A stretch of 58,881 nt of DNA, from positions 1 through 58,881 of the forward strand of contig CAZGMC010000011.1 in the NCBI GenBank assembly GCA_964526565.1, in the 5' to 3' direction. The notes beneath the pieces were generated by a model that was not told where the DNA came from, did not search any database, and saw only the letters and a program-made list of their open reading frames with translations. The DNA is from CAZGMC01 sp964526565. Its GTDB lineage: Bacteria; Pseudomonadota; Alphaproteobacteria; DSM-16000; Inquilinaceae. A program made the position numbers and the translations under genes. Below, one piece after another: positions 7,838-16,564 of the stretch. Position 1 is the first letter of the stretch. Each line of letters begins with the position of its first letter.

Positions 7838-10117
7838 TCAATCCAGCTCGTCCCGAGCCAGCCATTCGATGTCGCCGGTGCCCAGGAAGCGGACCTGGAG
7901 CTGGCTGCCCTGATCCCCGAGGATCTCCACCGGCTCGCCGTCCACCGTGGCGCGGCGGGGGGCGGGCTTGACGGCCGGCCTGGCGGCGGCGCGGCCGGCG
8001 CCGGGGCCGGGGCCGGCGGGCGGGGCGGCCTGCTGCGTGTCGGAGACGACCCGACTCTCCGGATCGGGGCGGCCGGTCAGCAGAGGCAGGATGGCGCGAT
8101 TCTTCTTGGCGTCCTGATAGGCTTTCGGGGTCGGCAGATAGCCAAGCCGACACTCGGCCGCGACCTTGTCGCCCGCCTCCAGATTTGCCGAAGCCAGCAA
8201 CTCTTCGATCTGCATTGTTTTTTCCCAGGTGGCATTGACGCCGGCCTTCTGAACCTCCTTGTCCATTGTGTCCTTGAACTTGCCGACGCAATCCCGGAGC
8301 CTGGCGATTGCGGCGTCACCGCTCAGCCGCTCGCAGCCCTTGTTGGGTTCCAACTCGGTGCCCTCGGGCAGGATGCGGATGCGGGCGGCGCCGTAGCCGA
8401 ACGGCTTGACGCCGCCCAGGGCGTGGCACAGCCGGTCGTCGAAGCCCCAGGTCAGCGCCCAGGCCAGCGCGCCCAGCTCCGCCGGTTGCAGGTTGTGGAC
8501 GTGCACCGTGCCGCGGAACGTGGCGCCGCGGCCCACGGGCGTGAACCGGGTCAGCACCTGGCCGTTGTAGGGTTCCGGCAGCGTCGCCTGGCGCGGGGTG
8601 CGGCTGACCGGATAGCGTTTCCAGCCGCGGATGGTGGCGCCGTCGGCCATGTAGGTGGTGTAGCCGGGATAGCCCAGCTTCCATTGTTCGCTGTACCGGC
8701 GCGGCACCCGCAGCGGCTGGCCGGCGACGACCTCCTGCTGCGTCACATAGGCGGGATAGAACCCGGCCTTGGGGCTGAGCAGCGGCACCTCCACCGGCTG
8801 CTCGTCGGCGCGGTCGCCGGGCGCCGCCTGCGTCGCCAGGGTGAAGCGGACCCGGCCTTTGAGCGACAGGCCGGCCGCGTCGTTCACCGTGCCGAACATG
8901 AGGTCCGCGAGATCCGGCGGCTCGCCCTCCTGCCGTTCGGCGCGATCGGTGCCCTTGTCCCCGGCTGCCTGGAGCTTCCGCCCGCAATCCGACTCCGGCC
9001 GGGCCGACTCCTGCCCGGCGAAGTCGCGCGTCGAGTGCCGGTAGGCCAGGCGGAACATCATGGCCAGGCCCATGGCCCGGACGCCGCCGCGGCCGTCGTC
9101 CAGCCAGAACACCGGCACCTCTTCGCCCCGGTAGAGCCGCGCCCGCCACCAGTCCCATTCCTTGTTGGGCTTGCGCGTGTTGGGGTCGCGGTGGACGGAC
9201 TCGAAGTCCTCGCGCACGCGGGGCGGCACCGGCAGCGTCCCGCCGCTGCGGCTGTGGAATATGAAGTCCACCTGTTTGGGCCGAGACTGTCCGCGTTGAG
9301 CACGCTTGCCCTCTCGGTCCTGCGGCTGGCCGGTGAAGACGATCGTGCCCTGGGTGGCGCCGCGGCCAATGTTGTCGGCACGCGACAGCACGCGGTTTTT
9401 CGCCCAGTCATCGCGGGCGCGCCAAGCATCCGGGTCGAACTGCACCGACAGCGGGCTGTTGCGCCACGCCATCAGATACTTCTCGCGCGCCGTCTGCTTG
9501 CGGCCCAGGTCGGCGCTGCCGCCGAAGGTGTCCTTGTAGTATGTTTCCAGGTCGGTCTGGCGGGCGACCGAGTAGTCGCACGGCGCCAGCAGCCAGTCGC
9601 CGGTGCCGGGGTGGACGCGCAGCCAGCCGGCCTTCGAGGTCGGCCGGTAGTCCTCGGTCATGTACTGCAGATAGTCCTGCGGGTTGTGCAAGTCGCGCAT
9701 CGAGAACTTGAGGTCGTCCATGCGCGGGCCGATGCGGCCGAACGCGGCGATCTCGATGACCGAGCGGATCGCCCCCTTCAGGCTGGTGCCGGGGATGGCC
9801 GGCGTGCCGTCGGACTGGCCGTCCACGGTGAAGCGCGCCTTGTCGTTGGGGCTGTCCTTGGTGCCGGGGCGCAGGGTGTGGGCGCCGACGAACAGCGGCG
9901 TCACGGCCTCCACCTCGATGGCCAGCGTGCCGCTGAGCCCGTCGCTGAACGGCACGTCCATGGACACGCGGTCCCGCCACGGCGGGCAGTAGACGTGCCG
10001 GTTGAGCGGCACGAAGGCATAGGGCGCGGCGATATCGGGCCGGGCGCCCGGCGGCGGCGAGCCCTGGTGCGGCGAACGGCCGGCGGGCGGCGCGGGCTTG
10101 CGAGCCGGTTTCGGCAT
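7838..10117 (-). CDS. TIGR03986-like CRISPR-associated RAMP protein
   Basis: A 759-residue protein. The N-terminus reads YAFVPLNRHVY (33-43), then GLSGTLAIEVEAVTPLFVG (60-78) and PAIPGTSLKGAIRSVIEI (106-123), the RAMP/Cas7 signature in which a Gly-rich turn precedes the Lys-Gly helix. A second RAMP-like block near the middle contains SLKGRVRF. A later segment reads HALGGVKPFGYGAARIRI, a typical RAMP glycine-rich loop. This matches the type III-associated TIGR03986 family as I recall it. A Pro/Ala-rich linker leads to a small beta-rich C-terminal domain (about 725-759, RFLGTGDIEWLARDEL). ATG 10117 lies 4 bases after the csx19-like stop. Probably an effector-complex backbone subunit. Confidence 0.82.
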   Translation of the reverse strand: MPKPARKPAPPAGRSPHQGSPPPGARPDIAAPYAFVPLNRHVYCPPWRDRVSMDVPFSDGLSGTLAIEVEAVTPLFVGAHTLRPGTKDSPNDKARFTVDGQSDGTPAIPGTSLKGAIRSVIEIAAFGRIGPRMDDLKFSMRDLHNPQDYLQYMTEDYRPTSKAGWLRVHPGTGDWLLAPCDYSVARQTDLETYYKDTFGGSADLGRKQTAREKYLMAWRNSPLSVQFDPDAWRARDDWAKNRVLSRADNIGRGATQGTIVFTGQPQDREGKRAQRGQSRPKQVDFIFHSRSGGTLPVPPRVREDFESVHRDPNTRKPNKEWDWWRARLYRGEEVPVFWLDDGRGGVRAMGLAMMFRLAYRHSTRDFAGQESARPESDCGRKLQAAGDKGTDRAERQEGEPPDLADLMFGTVNDAAGLSLKGRVRFTLATQAAPGDRADEQPVEVPLLSPKAGFYPAYVTQQEVVAGQPLRVPRRYSEQWKLGYPGYTTYMADGATIRGWKRYPVSRTPRQATLPEPYNGQVLTRFTPVGRGATFRGTVHVHNLQPAELGALAWALTWGFDDRLCHALGGVKPFGYGAARIRILPEGTELEPNKGCERLSGDAAIARLRDCVGKFKDTMDKEVQKAGVNATWEKTMQIEELLASANLEAGDKVAAECRLGYLPTPKAYQDAKKNRAILPLLTGRPDPESRVVSDTQQAAPPAGPGPGAGRAAARPAVKPAPRRATVDGEPVEILGDQGSQLQVRFLGTGDIEWLARDELD

Positions 10118-10121
10118 GGGA

Positions 10122-10658
10122 TCAGTCCTTGTCTTGCACGAACCCGCAGAAGCGTTGGGCGAACGGCCGGTACTGCGGCCAGTCGCCGCCCTCGGCGCGC
10201 CAGTAGACGCGGTAGTGGAGCGATGTCCCCGCCATGACGGAGACCAGCGACCAGTCCCGCGCCAGCACGGGCACGCCGGCCGCGGTGCCCGGCTCTCCCT
10301 CGCGGATCGTGACCTTGCGCCAGAGCTCGCCGTGGACGTGGCGCAGGCTGACGCCGGTGCCGGCACCGGTGGCGAACTCGGCGGTGAGCGGGGGCGTGTC
10401 GAACGGGTCGGGATCGGGCCCGCCGAACACCGCCTGCCAGTCCGCACCGGTCCGGAAAACCACCCGGTCGGTCAGGCACATCCAGGCATCGCCGCGGTCG
10501 AGGTCGGCGATGGCGGCGGCGACCGCGGCCCGGCCGTGCAGCTCCTCCGGGTCGTCGAGGGTTACCGTGACGGCGTGCCAGTCTCCGGCCTCCTTGGACG
10601 GAGGCCCCAGAAAGTCCCGGAGCCGCTGCAAATCAGCCTGGACCGTTCCGGCGTTCAT
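10122..10658 (-). CDS. csx19: Csx19-like (TIGR03984) type III CRISPR-associated protein
   Basis: A 178-residue protein between two RAMP-protein genes. Its start overlaps the stop of the upstream gene by four bases (ATGA), and its stop is four bases from the next start, so the three are almost certainly co-translated. The C-terminal part (SLHYRVYWRAEGGDWPQYRP, then FAQRFCGF) resembles the end of Csx19/TIGR03984 proteins of subtype III-D loci. The rest has no catalytic motif that I recognise. Assignment rests on context plus this weak C-terminal similarity. In III-D complexes Csx19 is a structural accessory subunit; that role here is inferred. Confidence 0.6.
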   Translation of the reverse strand: MNAGTVQADLQRLRDFLGPPSKEAGDWHAVTVTLDDPEELHGRAAVAAAIADLDRGDAWMCLTDRVVFRTGADWQAVFGGPDPDPFDTPPLTAEFATGAGTGVSLRHVHGELWRKVTIREGEPGTAAGVPVLARDWSLVSVMAGTSLHYRVYWRAEGGDWPQYRPFAQRFCGFVQDKD

Positions 10659-12511
10659 GCCGCTTCTCCCCGGTTGCCGGCCGGGCAGTCACCAGCCTCC
10701 TTCAGCCACTCCCGGCCTGTCTCGCACCACTCGACCCGGTCGCAGACGAAGCCGCCGTTGCCGCGCCCGCCGCCGGCCCCGAAGGCGAGCCGGCCCTTGG
10801 CGACATCCTCCAGGGTCGCGCGCAACGCCTTCCTGATCAGCCCCGCGTCGGCCGGAACGCCAGGCGACCCGGGGCCGTTGAGGGCGTTTTCCGGATCGAC
10901 CACGACGATGCGGTAGTCGGTGCGCCACGTGTCCGGCTGCAGCACCCGCTCCTCGAACAGGGCGCCGGCGCGGACGCCGCCGGTGAAGCGGTCGATGGCG
11001 ACGTGCATCACCGTCCGCTCGGGCACGGGATCGCCGGCCAGGAACGCGTCGTCAAACAGCAGCGCGCCGCGGCGGCCGGGTGTCTGCTCGCCGCCCTGCC
11101 TGCCGTCCTTGGAGGTCCGGCCGTCGCCGGCCGCCTTGACCGATCCCAGCAGCGCCCGTACGGCCGGGTTCCTGGCCTTGTCGAACGCTTCGTCCGGCGT
11201 TGGGGCGCCATCGAACGTCCTGGCCAGATCCTCGGCGTCGGCCCACCGCTCCGCCAGCCGGTTGTAGTGCCAGGCCAGACGGTGGGCCAGCACGCCCTTG
11301 ACGCTGGACGCCGGCAGGTAATGCACCGGCCGCTCCACCTTCCGGCCACGGCCGTCCTGCCATTCGATGAGCGACTCGGTGACCGGGGCGATGTCCTCGG
11401 TGTCCGTGGGCGTACCGCCGCCGAACACCCAGGGCTCGGCCGGGCGGAAGCCGACCAGGGTGGCGGTCGCCGTCGGCACCGCCGCGACCGCGGGGATCGT
11501 TTCGGTCACGTCGGCCAGGCCGGCGGTCTCGCCCAGGCTGACGGGAAGGTCGGCATAGTGCCGGAAATCGCCGGATTGGCGCAGGTCGAAGGTGCGGGCC
11601 TGGATGCGCACGACGCGGAACGCGCCGAAGCCGCGGCGGGTGCCGGCACCGCAGCGCAGGCCGGGCCATTTGAGCAGGCCGAGAAGTCGTTGCCAGGCCC
11701 GTTCATTGGCCTCGTCGCCGAGGAGCTCCAGTTCGAAGGTGAAACGATGGCCGGCGCCGACCAGCCGCTCCTCGAACTTGCCGGCGTCTTCGGCAGTGCC
11801 GCGGTGGTCGATGCGCACGTGGTCGCGCAGCACGCCCAGCCGCGCCGCGGCCAGCACCGGGTCGCCGGGCGTTCCGGGAACGATCAGCCCGTCCACCGGC
11901 CGATCGCTGGCGTCGTGGATCGCCGCCCAGGATACGGTGAGACGCGAGCCGGCGCCCTGCGCCCGTGTCTCGGGCGTGCTGCCGGGCCGGATCGGGGCGC
12001 CGAACAGCGCCTCGACCTCGCCGTTGTCCCCGGAGAGCGCCGCCAGGGCATGGCGCAGCACCCCGGCGATGGAGCTGCCCGGCAGGGCCGGCAGGCCGTT
12101 GGCGTCGGCACGGAGGCGGTCGTTGAGGCGGTCCACGGGCGGCCGGGCATCGGCGGAATCCCTCTCCGGCACGGCGGCGAGGGCAAAGCGCAACCCCGGC
12201 GCCCGTTCGGCAACGACCAGCGGCCATAACCGGACGAACGCCCTCGCTTTGGTTTTGTCCTCGATCACCAGCCGGAACCCGCCCGCCGCCGCCGACAGGA
12301 CCGTCCCCGCTCCCGTCTTCAGGGCCGGCCGGTCGCCGTGGCTGTCGGGCGGCCGAGGGTCGGCCAACGTGCAGTGCACCAGTGCGCCATGCAGGTCATC
12401 GGTACACAGCCGCTCGATGATCTCGCTGGCCCCGGCGATATCCCTGAGCCGCCCGCCGGCAACGATCCAACTCTGGATGCTCTTGGCTTCAAAGCCGATC
12501 AGGACTGACAT
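10655..12511 (-). CDS. Cas10-palm-like domain fused to two Cas7/Csm3-like RAMP domains
   Basis: A 618-residue protein and first gene of the operon. Residues 1-115 resemble the first palm/ferredoxin domain of Cas10: SIQSWIVAGGRLRDIAGASE (11-30), then AAAGGFRLVIED (74-85). No HD domain and no GGDD cyclase motif is present. Residues 140-300 form one Csm3-like module: LPALPGSSIAGVLRHAL, DHVRIDHRGTAEDAGKFEE (230-248) and CGAGTRRGFGAF. Residues 355-595 form a second: HYLPASSVKGVLAHRL, HVAIDRFTGGVRAGALFEE (503-521) and FGAGGGRGNGGF. Each module carries the RAMP glycine loop and the H-x-x-IDR/H motif of type III backbone subunits. I know of no family with this exact architecture. Confidence 0.8.
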   Translation of the reverse strand: MSVLIGFEAKSIQSWIVAGGRLRDIAGASEIIERLCTDDLHGALVHCTLADPRPPDSHGDRPALKTGAGTVLSAAAGGFRLVIEDKTKARAFVRLWPLVVAERAPGLRFALAAVPERDSADARPPVDRLNDRLRADANGLPALPGSSIAGVLRHALAALSGDNGEVEALFGAPIRPGSTPETRAQGAGSRLTVSWAAIHDASDRPVDGLIVPGTPGDPVLAAARLGVLRDHVRIDHRGTAEDAGKFEERLVGAGHRFTFELELLGDEANERAWQRLLGLLKWPGLRCGAGTRRGFGAFRVVRIQARTFDLRQSGDFRHYADLPVSLGETAGLADVTETIPAVAAVPTATATLVGFRPAEPWVFGGGTPTDTEDIAPVTESLIEWQDGRGRKVERPVHYLPASSVKGVLAHRLAWHYNRLAERWADAEDLARTFDGAPTPDEAFDKARNPAVRALLGSVKAAGDGRTSKDGRQGGEQTPGRRGALLFDDAFLAGDPVPERTVMHVAIDRFTGGVRAGALFEERVLQPDTWRTDYRIVVVDPENALNGPGSPGVPADAGLIRKALRATLEDVAKGRLAFGAGGGRGNGGFVCDRVEWCETGREWLKEAGDCPAGNRGEAA

Positions 12512-12672
12512 TTCGTTACCGTTCGAAGCAATTATTACATTTTAATTGCATCATTGACGAATGCTGCCATTTCGGTCAACAACAAAGATCAATTAAAAGA
12601 GTAACCTGACGGTCGCCGAGCCAACTTGCGTGCAGGCGTTTCCGTGTCCGCAGGCATCGGCACCCCAATCCC
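12512..12672 (-). promoter_or_regulatory. AT-rich promoter region of the CRISPR-like operon with inverted repeat
   Basis: This spacer upstream of the Cas10-like fusion is strikingly AT-rich near 12,520-12,605 against a very GC-rich background. It contains a perfect inverted repeat, gcaatta (12528-12534) and taattgc (12543-12549), 17 bases upstream of the ATG. That is where a repressor could overlap the promoter or leader. It is not a CRISPR array, as there are no spaced repeats. The promoter and operator role is inferred. Confidence 0.5.
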
Positions 12673-14064
12673 TTACGCCGCCCCCGCCAGCACATGGCCG
12701 GCCAAGTAGAGGGATCCGGCGATCAGTATGCGGGCCGGGCCGGGCATCCCGGCGACCGCGGTCAGCGCCTCGTCCACGTCGGCGGCCGGGGCGGCGTCGG
12801 CGATGCCGGCGGTGCGGGCGGCGGTGGCCAGGGCGGCCGGCGGCAGGCAGGCGGACTCGCCCGGCACCGGCACCGTGCGCACCGCCGTCACCGGGCCGGC
12901 CAGCGCGCGGAAGAAGGGCTCGGGGTGCTTGCTCTCGATCATGCCGGCGATCAGGTAGAGTGGCCGTGGCGGCAGGCTCGCGGCCCAGGCGGCCAGGGCC
13001 GCGGCGGCGCCGTCGTTGTGGCCGCCGTCGAGCCACAGCTGCCAGTCCGGCGGCAGGCGGGCGGCCAGCGGGCCGGAGCCAAGCCGCTGCAGCCGCGCCG
13101 GCCACGCCACCTCGTCCAGGCCGCGGACCAGGGCGGCCGTCGGCACGCGCAGGCCGGGCAGCAGCGCCGCCAGCACCACCGCCAGCACCACGGCGGTGGC
13201 CGCGTTGGCCACCTGGTGCGGCCCAGGCAGGGCCGGCAGCGGCAGGGCCGGTGACGGGGCGGTGTCGGCACCGGCCGTCCATGCGACGCGGAAGCTGTCC
13301 GGATGACGGTCGATGGCCCAGTCGCGGCCGTGCTGCAGCAGCGGCGCGCCCACCGCCGCCGCCCGCGCCCGCACGACGTCGGTCACCGCCGCTGCCACGT
13401 CTGCCGCCTGGGGGCCGAGCACCGCCGGCACGCCCGGCTTGAGGATCCCGGCCTTCTCTGTGGCGATCGCCGCGATGTCGTCGCCCAGGAACTGCATGTG
13501 GTCCATGGCGATGGCGGTGATCGCGGTGGCCGCCGGGCGCTCGATCACGTTGGTGGCGTCGAGCCGGCCGCCCAGGCCCGTCTCCAGCAGCACCACATCG
13601 GCCGGCGTCTCGGCGAAGGCCAGGAAGGCGGCGCAGGTGGTGATCTCGAAATGGGTGATCGGCGCGTCGCCATTGGCCGCCTCGCAAGCCGCCAGCACGT
13701 CGGCCAGGACGGCGTCGTCGATCAGCCGTCCGGCCAGGCGGATGCGCTCGTTGAACCGCACCAGGTGGGGCGAGGTGTAGACGTGGACGCGGCAGCCGGC
13801 CGCCTCCAGGACGGCGCGCAGGAAGGCCAGGGTCGAGCCCTTGCCGTTGGTGCCGGCGACGTGGACCACCGGTGGCAGGCGCCGGTGCGGGTCGCCCAGC
13901 GCGGCGAGCAGCCGGTGCACCCGGTCCAGCGACAGGTCGATCTTCTTCGGGTGGAGCCGCTTGAGCCGCTCCAGCGCGGCGTCGACGGCGGCCGGCGGCT
14001 CAGGCGCCGCCGTGCCGGTCGGCCGGCTCACCGCTTGTGTCCGTGGGCGTGGTTGCGGCCGCAT
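12673..14064 (-). CDS. folC: Bifunctional folylpolyglutamate synthase/dihydrofolate synthase
   Basis: A Mur-ligase-family enzyme adding glutamate to folates and making dihydrofolate from dihydropteroate. P-loop GTNGKGST, then YTSPHLVRFNERI, FEITTCAAF, LLETGLGGRLDATNV, the HMQFLGDDI segment and ATEKAGILK, all in order. The later region has WLDGGHNDGA and the C-terminal GSLYLAGHVL. Length of 463 residues is normal. ATG 14064 overlaps the end of accD by 65 bases; GTG 14031 would shorten the overlap to 32. Pairing accD-folC is the standard order in proteobacteria and implies one transcript. Confidence 0.95.
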   Translation of the reverse strand: MRPQPRPRTQAVSRPTGTAAPEPPAAVDAALERLKRLHPKKIDLSLDRVHRLLAALGDPHRRLPPVVHVAGTNGKGSTLAFLRAVLEAAGCRVHVYTSPHLVRFNERIRLAGRLIDDAVLADVLAACEAANGDAPITHFEITTCAAFLAFAETPADVVLLETGLGGRLDATNVIERPAATAITAIAMDHMQFLGDDIAAIATEKAGILKPGVPAVLGPQAADVAAAVTDVVRARAAAVGAPLLQHGRDWAIDRHPDSFRVAWTAGADTAPSPALPLPALPGPHQVANAATAVVLAVVLAALLPGLRVPTAALVRGLDEVAWPARLQRLGSGPLAARLPPDWQLWLDGGHNDGAAAALAAWAASLPPRPLYLIAGMIESKHPEPFFRALAGPVTAVRTVPVPGESACLPPAALATAARTAGIADAAPAADVDEALTAVAGMPGPARILIAGSLYLAGHVLAGAA

Positions 14065-15016
14065 CGGCCGGCACGGCGCCCGCCGCCTCCGGCCCGGCCG
14101 CAGCCGGTTCGGGCCGGCGCTCGGCCTCGGCCTCCGCGGCCGCCTCCGGTGCGGTTTCGGGTTCGGGTTCGGGCCGGCGCAGCAGGCCGAGAACGCGGAT
14201 CAGCGTGTCGCGCAGCTGGGTGCGCGGCACGACCATGTCGACCATGCCGTGCTCCAGCAGGTATTCCGCGGTCTGGAAGCCCTCGGGCAGGCTCTGGCGG
14301 ATGGTCTCCTCGATCACCCGGGCGCCGGCGAAGCCGATGGTGGCGCCGGGCTCGGCGATGTGGATGTCACCCAGCATGGCGAACGAGGCCGAGACGCCGC
14401 CGGTGGTCGGGTCGGTCAGCACGACAATATAGGGCAGCCCCGCCTCCTTGACCCGGTCGACGGCGATCACCGTGCGCGGCATCTGCATGAGCGACAGGAT
14501 GCCCTCCTGCATGCGGGCGCCGCCCGAGGCCGGCACCGCGATCAGCGCCGCGTCGAGGGTGACCGCCCGCTCCGCCGCCGCGACCAGCGCCGCTCCCGCC
14601 GCCGTGCCCATGGAGCCGCCCATGAACGAGAAGTCGAACGCGGCGACCACGACCGGCAGGCCACCCATGCGGCCGTCGGCGACGACCACGGCGTCATGGC
14701 GGGAGGTGCGCTGCTGCGCCTCGCGCAGGCGGTCGGTGTAGCGGCGGGTGTCGCGGAAGCGCAGCGGGTCGACGGGCGGGCGCGGCGGCTCAAGGACGGT
14801 GTACGCGCCGTCGTCGAACAGCATGGCCAGGCGCCTGTCCACGGTCAGGCGCATGTGGAAGCCGCAGTGCTGGCAGACGTGCAGGTGCGCCTCGAGGTCG
14901 CGATGGAAGATCATCGCCTCGCAGTTCGGGCACTTGTGCCACAGCGTCTCCGCCGTCTCCTTTGGCGCCACCAGCGCCCGTATGCGGGGGCGGACGAAAT
15001 TGCTCAGCCAGTTCAT
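14000..15016 (-). CDS. accD: Acetyl-CoA carboxylase carboxyltransferase subunit beta
   Basis: AccD forms the carboxyltransferase with AccA and makes malonyl-CoA for fatty-acid synthesis. The N-terminal zinc ribbon is visible as Cys29, Cys32, Cys48 and Cys51 (HKCPNCEAM and CQHCGFHM). It is followed by the crotonase-like core with GARMQEGILSLMQM and TDPTTGGVSASFAML. The last 60 residues are an unusual Glu/Ala/Pro-rich tail (about 338 residues in total, slightly long). It precedes folC in the same operon with an overlap. Start ATG 15016 gives the canonical MNWLSNFVRP. Confidence 0.96.
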   Translation of the reverse strand: MNWLSNFVRPRIRALVAPKETAETLWHKCPNCEAMIFHRDLEAHLHVCQHCGFHMRLTVDRRLAMLFDDGAYTVLEPPRPPVDPLRFRDTRRYTDRLREAQQRTSRHDAVVVADGRMGGLPVVVAAFDFSFMGGSMGTAAGAALVAAAERAVTLDAALIAVPASGGARMQEGILSLMQMPRTVIAVDRVKEAGLPYIVVLTDPTTGGVSASFAMLGDIHIAEPGATIGFAGARVIEETIRQSLPEGFQTAEYLLEHGMVDMVVPRTQLRDTLIRVLGLLRRPEPEPETAPEAAAEAEAERRPEPAAAGPEAAGAVPADAAATTPTDTSGEPADRHGGA

Positions 15017-15827
15017 GGGAGCGGAAGTTCGGGGTTCGGCGGGGTGGCGTCAAGAGTGTTCGTGGCCGCGGTCGCCCGGCCTGCGGGTGTCGGCCGGGAC
15101 ATGGCAACGGGTTCAGGTTAAGGCGGTGTGGTTAAAACGAGCCGCCCTTCTTGCTGACCGGCACCCGCTGCCATCATCGTCCAACACGACCCGCCACGCT
15201 GGACGGTCCCGACCTGCCGCCAGGGTGGCGGCGCGCTCAGGCCTGTCAAAATCCGGCTCCCCAGGGCCACCGCCGGGCCCGTGGCGCTGATGAGCTCGCG
15301 CGGCGCGCCGGTGAACGCAGGCCGGCTCCGAGGGCAGGTCCCGGTCCAGTCCCACCAAGGGCAATGAGTATTGCGTGTGAGCGCTTGCGGTGCCGCACGC
15401 GATCCCTTGAAAACACCATCCCGCTGGTGGGACGGGCACCGACCATCCCGCCGCAGCCGACCTGCGTCCCGCACGGCATCAGGCGGCGGCCCAAGAGGTT
15501 GGCCTTTATCCTATGACTTCCATCGGCCGCGCGGCAGCCGGTTGCCGAATGGCGATCAAGCAAAGCGCCAACCTGTTACGGCACAACTCAGCAATGCGAC
15601 AGCTTGGAGAACAATTTTTAATGTAAAAATGCTCGTCATTGCCAGCGCAACGAAGCATCCCAGTGGCGCCGCCCGCCGGGTCCATGACCTTTCGGACTCG
15701 GCCCCGCCGGGCCTGGGCCGCCACGCTGCGCCGGCGGTGACGGTTTGAGGGGCCGGTTGCGGCGAAGTCCGGGCGCTGGTGGTATGGTCGTTGCCGTTGC
15801 CCCGAGGCGTCACCCCGAGGAAGACCC
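15017..15827. other. Long non-coding spacer upstream of accD and yggS
   Basis: About 810 bases between divergent accD and yggS. Open frames here lack ribosome sites, family motifs or coherent composition, so I call none. The spacer holds the dispersed repeat at 15,634-15,670 and an AT-rich patch at about 15,600-15,632. Promoters for both flanking genes presumably lie here. Confidence 0.55.
15634..15670 (+). repeat. Dispersed REP-like repeat, copy A
   Basis: A 37-base element, starting cgtcattgccagcgcaacga and ending cagtggcgcc. It matches the reverse complement of 16,627-16,663 at 32 of 37 bases by direct comparison. The element type resembles the short gcagcgaagca-containing repeats found scattered between genes in many bacteria. 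Confidence 0.75.
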
Positions 15828-16520
15828 ATGGCAGGGAGCGATTCGCAGATCGACCACCTGGTCGCCGACAACCTGGCCGCCGTGCGCGCGCGCATCGACC
15901 GGGCGGCGCGCGAGGCCGGGCGCGACCCCGCCGCAGTCCGCCTGGTCGCGGTCAGCAAGGTCCAGCCGCCGGAGCGAGTCGCCGCGGCGCTGGCCGCCGG
16001 GCATCGGCTGTTCGGCGAGAACCGGGTGCAGGAGGCCGCGGGCCGGTGGCCGGACCTGCGCGCGCGCCTTGACGATATCCGCGTGCACCTGATCGGCCCG
16101 CTGCAGACCAACAAGGTGCGCGACGCGGTCGCCCTGTTCGACGTGATCGAGACGGTCGACCGCCCCCGCCTGGCCGAGGCGCTGGCCCGCGAGATGGACC
16201 GCACCGGCCGCCGCCCCGACTGCCTGATCCAGGTCAACACCGGTGAGGAGCCGCAGAAGGCCGGCGTCGCACCCGACGGTCTGGACGACCTGTTGCGCCT
16301 CGCCCGCGACGGGCTCGGCCTGCCCGTGCGCGGCCTGATGTGCATCCCGCCGCTGGACGAGGCGCCGGCACCGCACTTTGCCCTGCTGGCCGAACTGGCC
16401 GTCCGCCACGGCCTGCCCGAACTCAGCATGGGCATGAGCGCCGACTACGAGGCCGCCATCCACCAGGGCGCCACCCTGGTCCGGGTCGGCACGGCGATCT
16501 TCGGCCCGCGCGCCGCTTGA
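15828..16520 (+). CDS. YggS/PLPBP family pyridoxal-phosphate homeostasis protein
   Basis: A 230-residue single-domain alanine-racemase-fold protein that binds pyridoxal 5'-phosphate and buffers its cellular level. The PLP lysine is Lys44 in LVAVSKVQ. It is followed by FGENRVQEA, HLIGPLQTNK, ETVDRP, IQVNTGEEPQKAG, LMCIPP, SMGMSADYEAAI and VRVGTAIFG, all family motifs in order. Full-length. It stands between copies of a dispersed repeat, without an obvious operon partner. Confidence 0.95.
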   Translation: MAGSDSQIDHLVADNLAAVRARIDRAAREAGRDPAAVRLVAVSKVQPPERVAAALAAGHRLFGENRVQEAAGRWPDLRARLDDIRVHLIGPLQTNKVRDAVALFDVIETVDRPRLAEALAREMDRTGRRPDCLIQVNTGEEPQKAGVAPDGLDDLLRLARDGLGLPVRGLMCIPPLDEAPAPHFALLAELAVRHGLPELSMGMSADYEAAIHQGATLVRVGTAIFGPRAA

Positions 16521-16564
16521 CCTGTTCAGGCCCTGTCATTGATCTGCTTCAGCCCCGCCATTTC

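Noticed and set aside
4868..10237. Very long plus-strand open frame of about 1,790 codons opposite the helicase and RAMP genes
   Set aside because: Antisense shadow of real genes caused by very high GC and absence of stop codons. It has no family motifs and low-complexity composition.
12512..12672. Possible CRISPR array next to the effector operon
   Set aside because: No regularly spaced 25-40 base repeats here or anywhere in the window; only one small palindrome is present.
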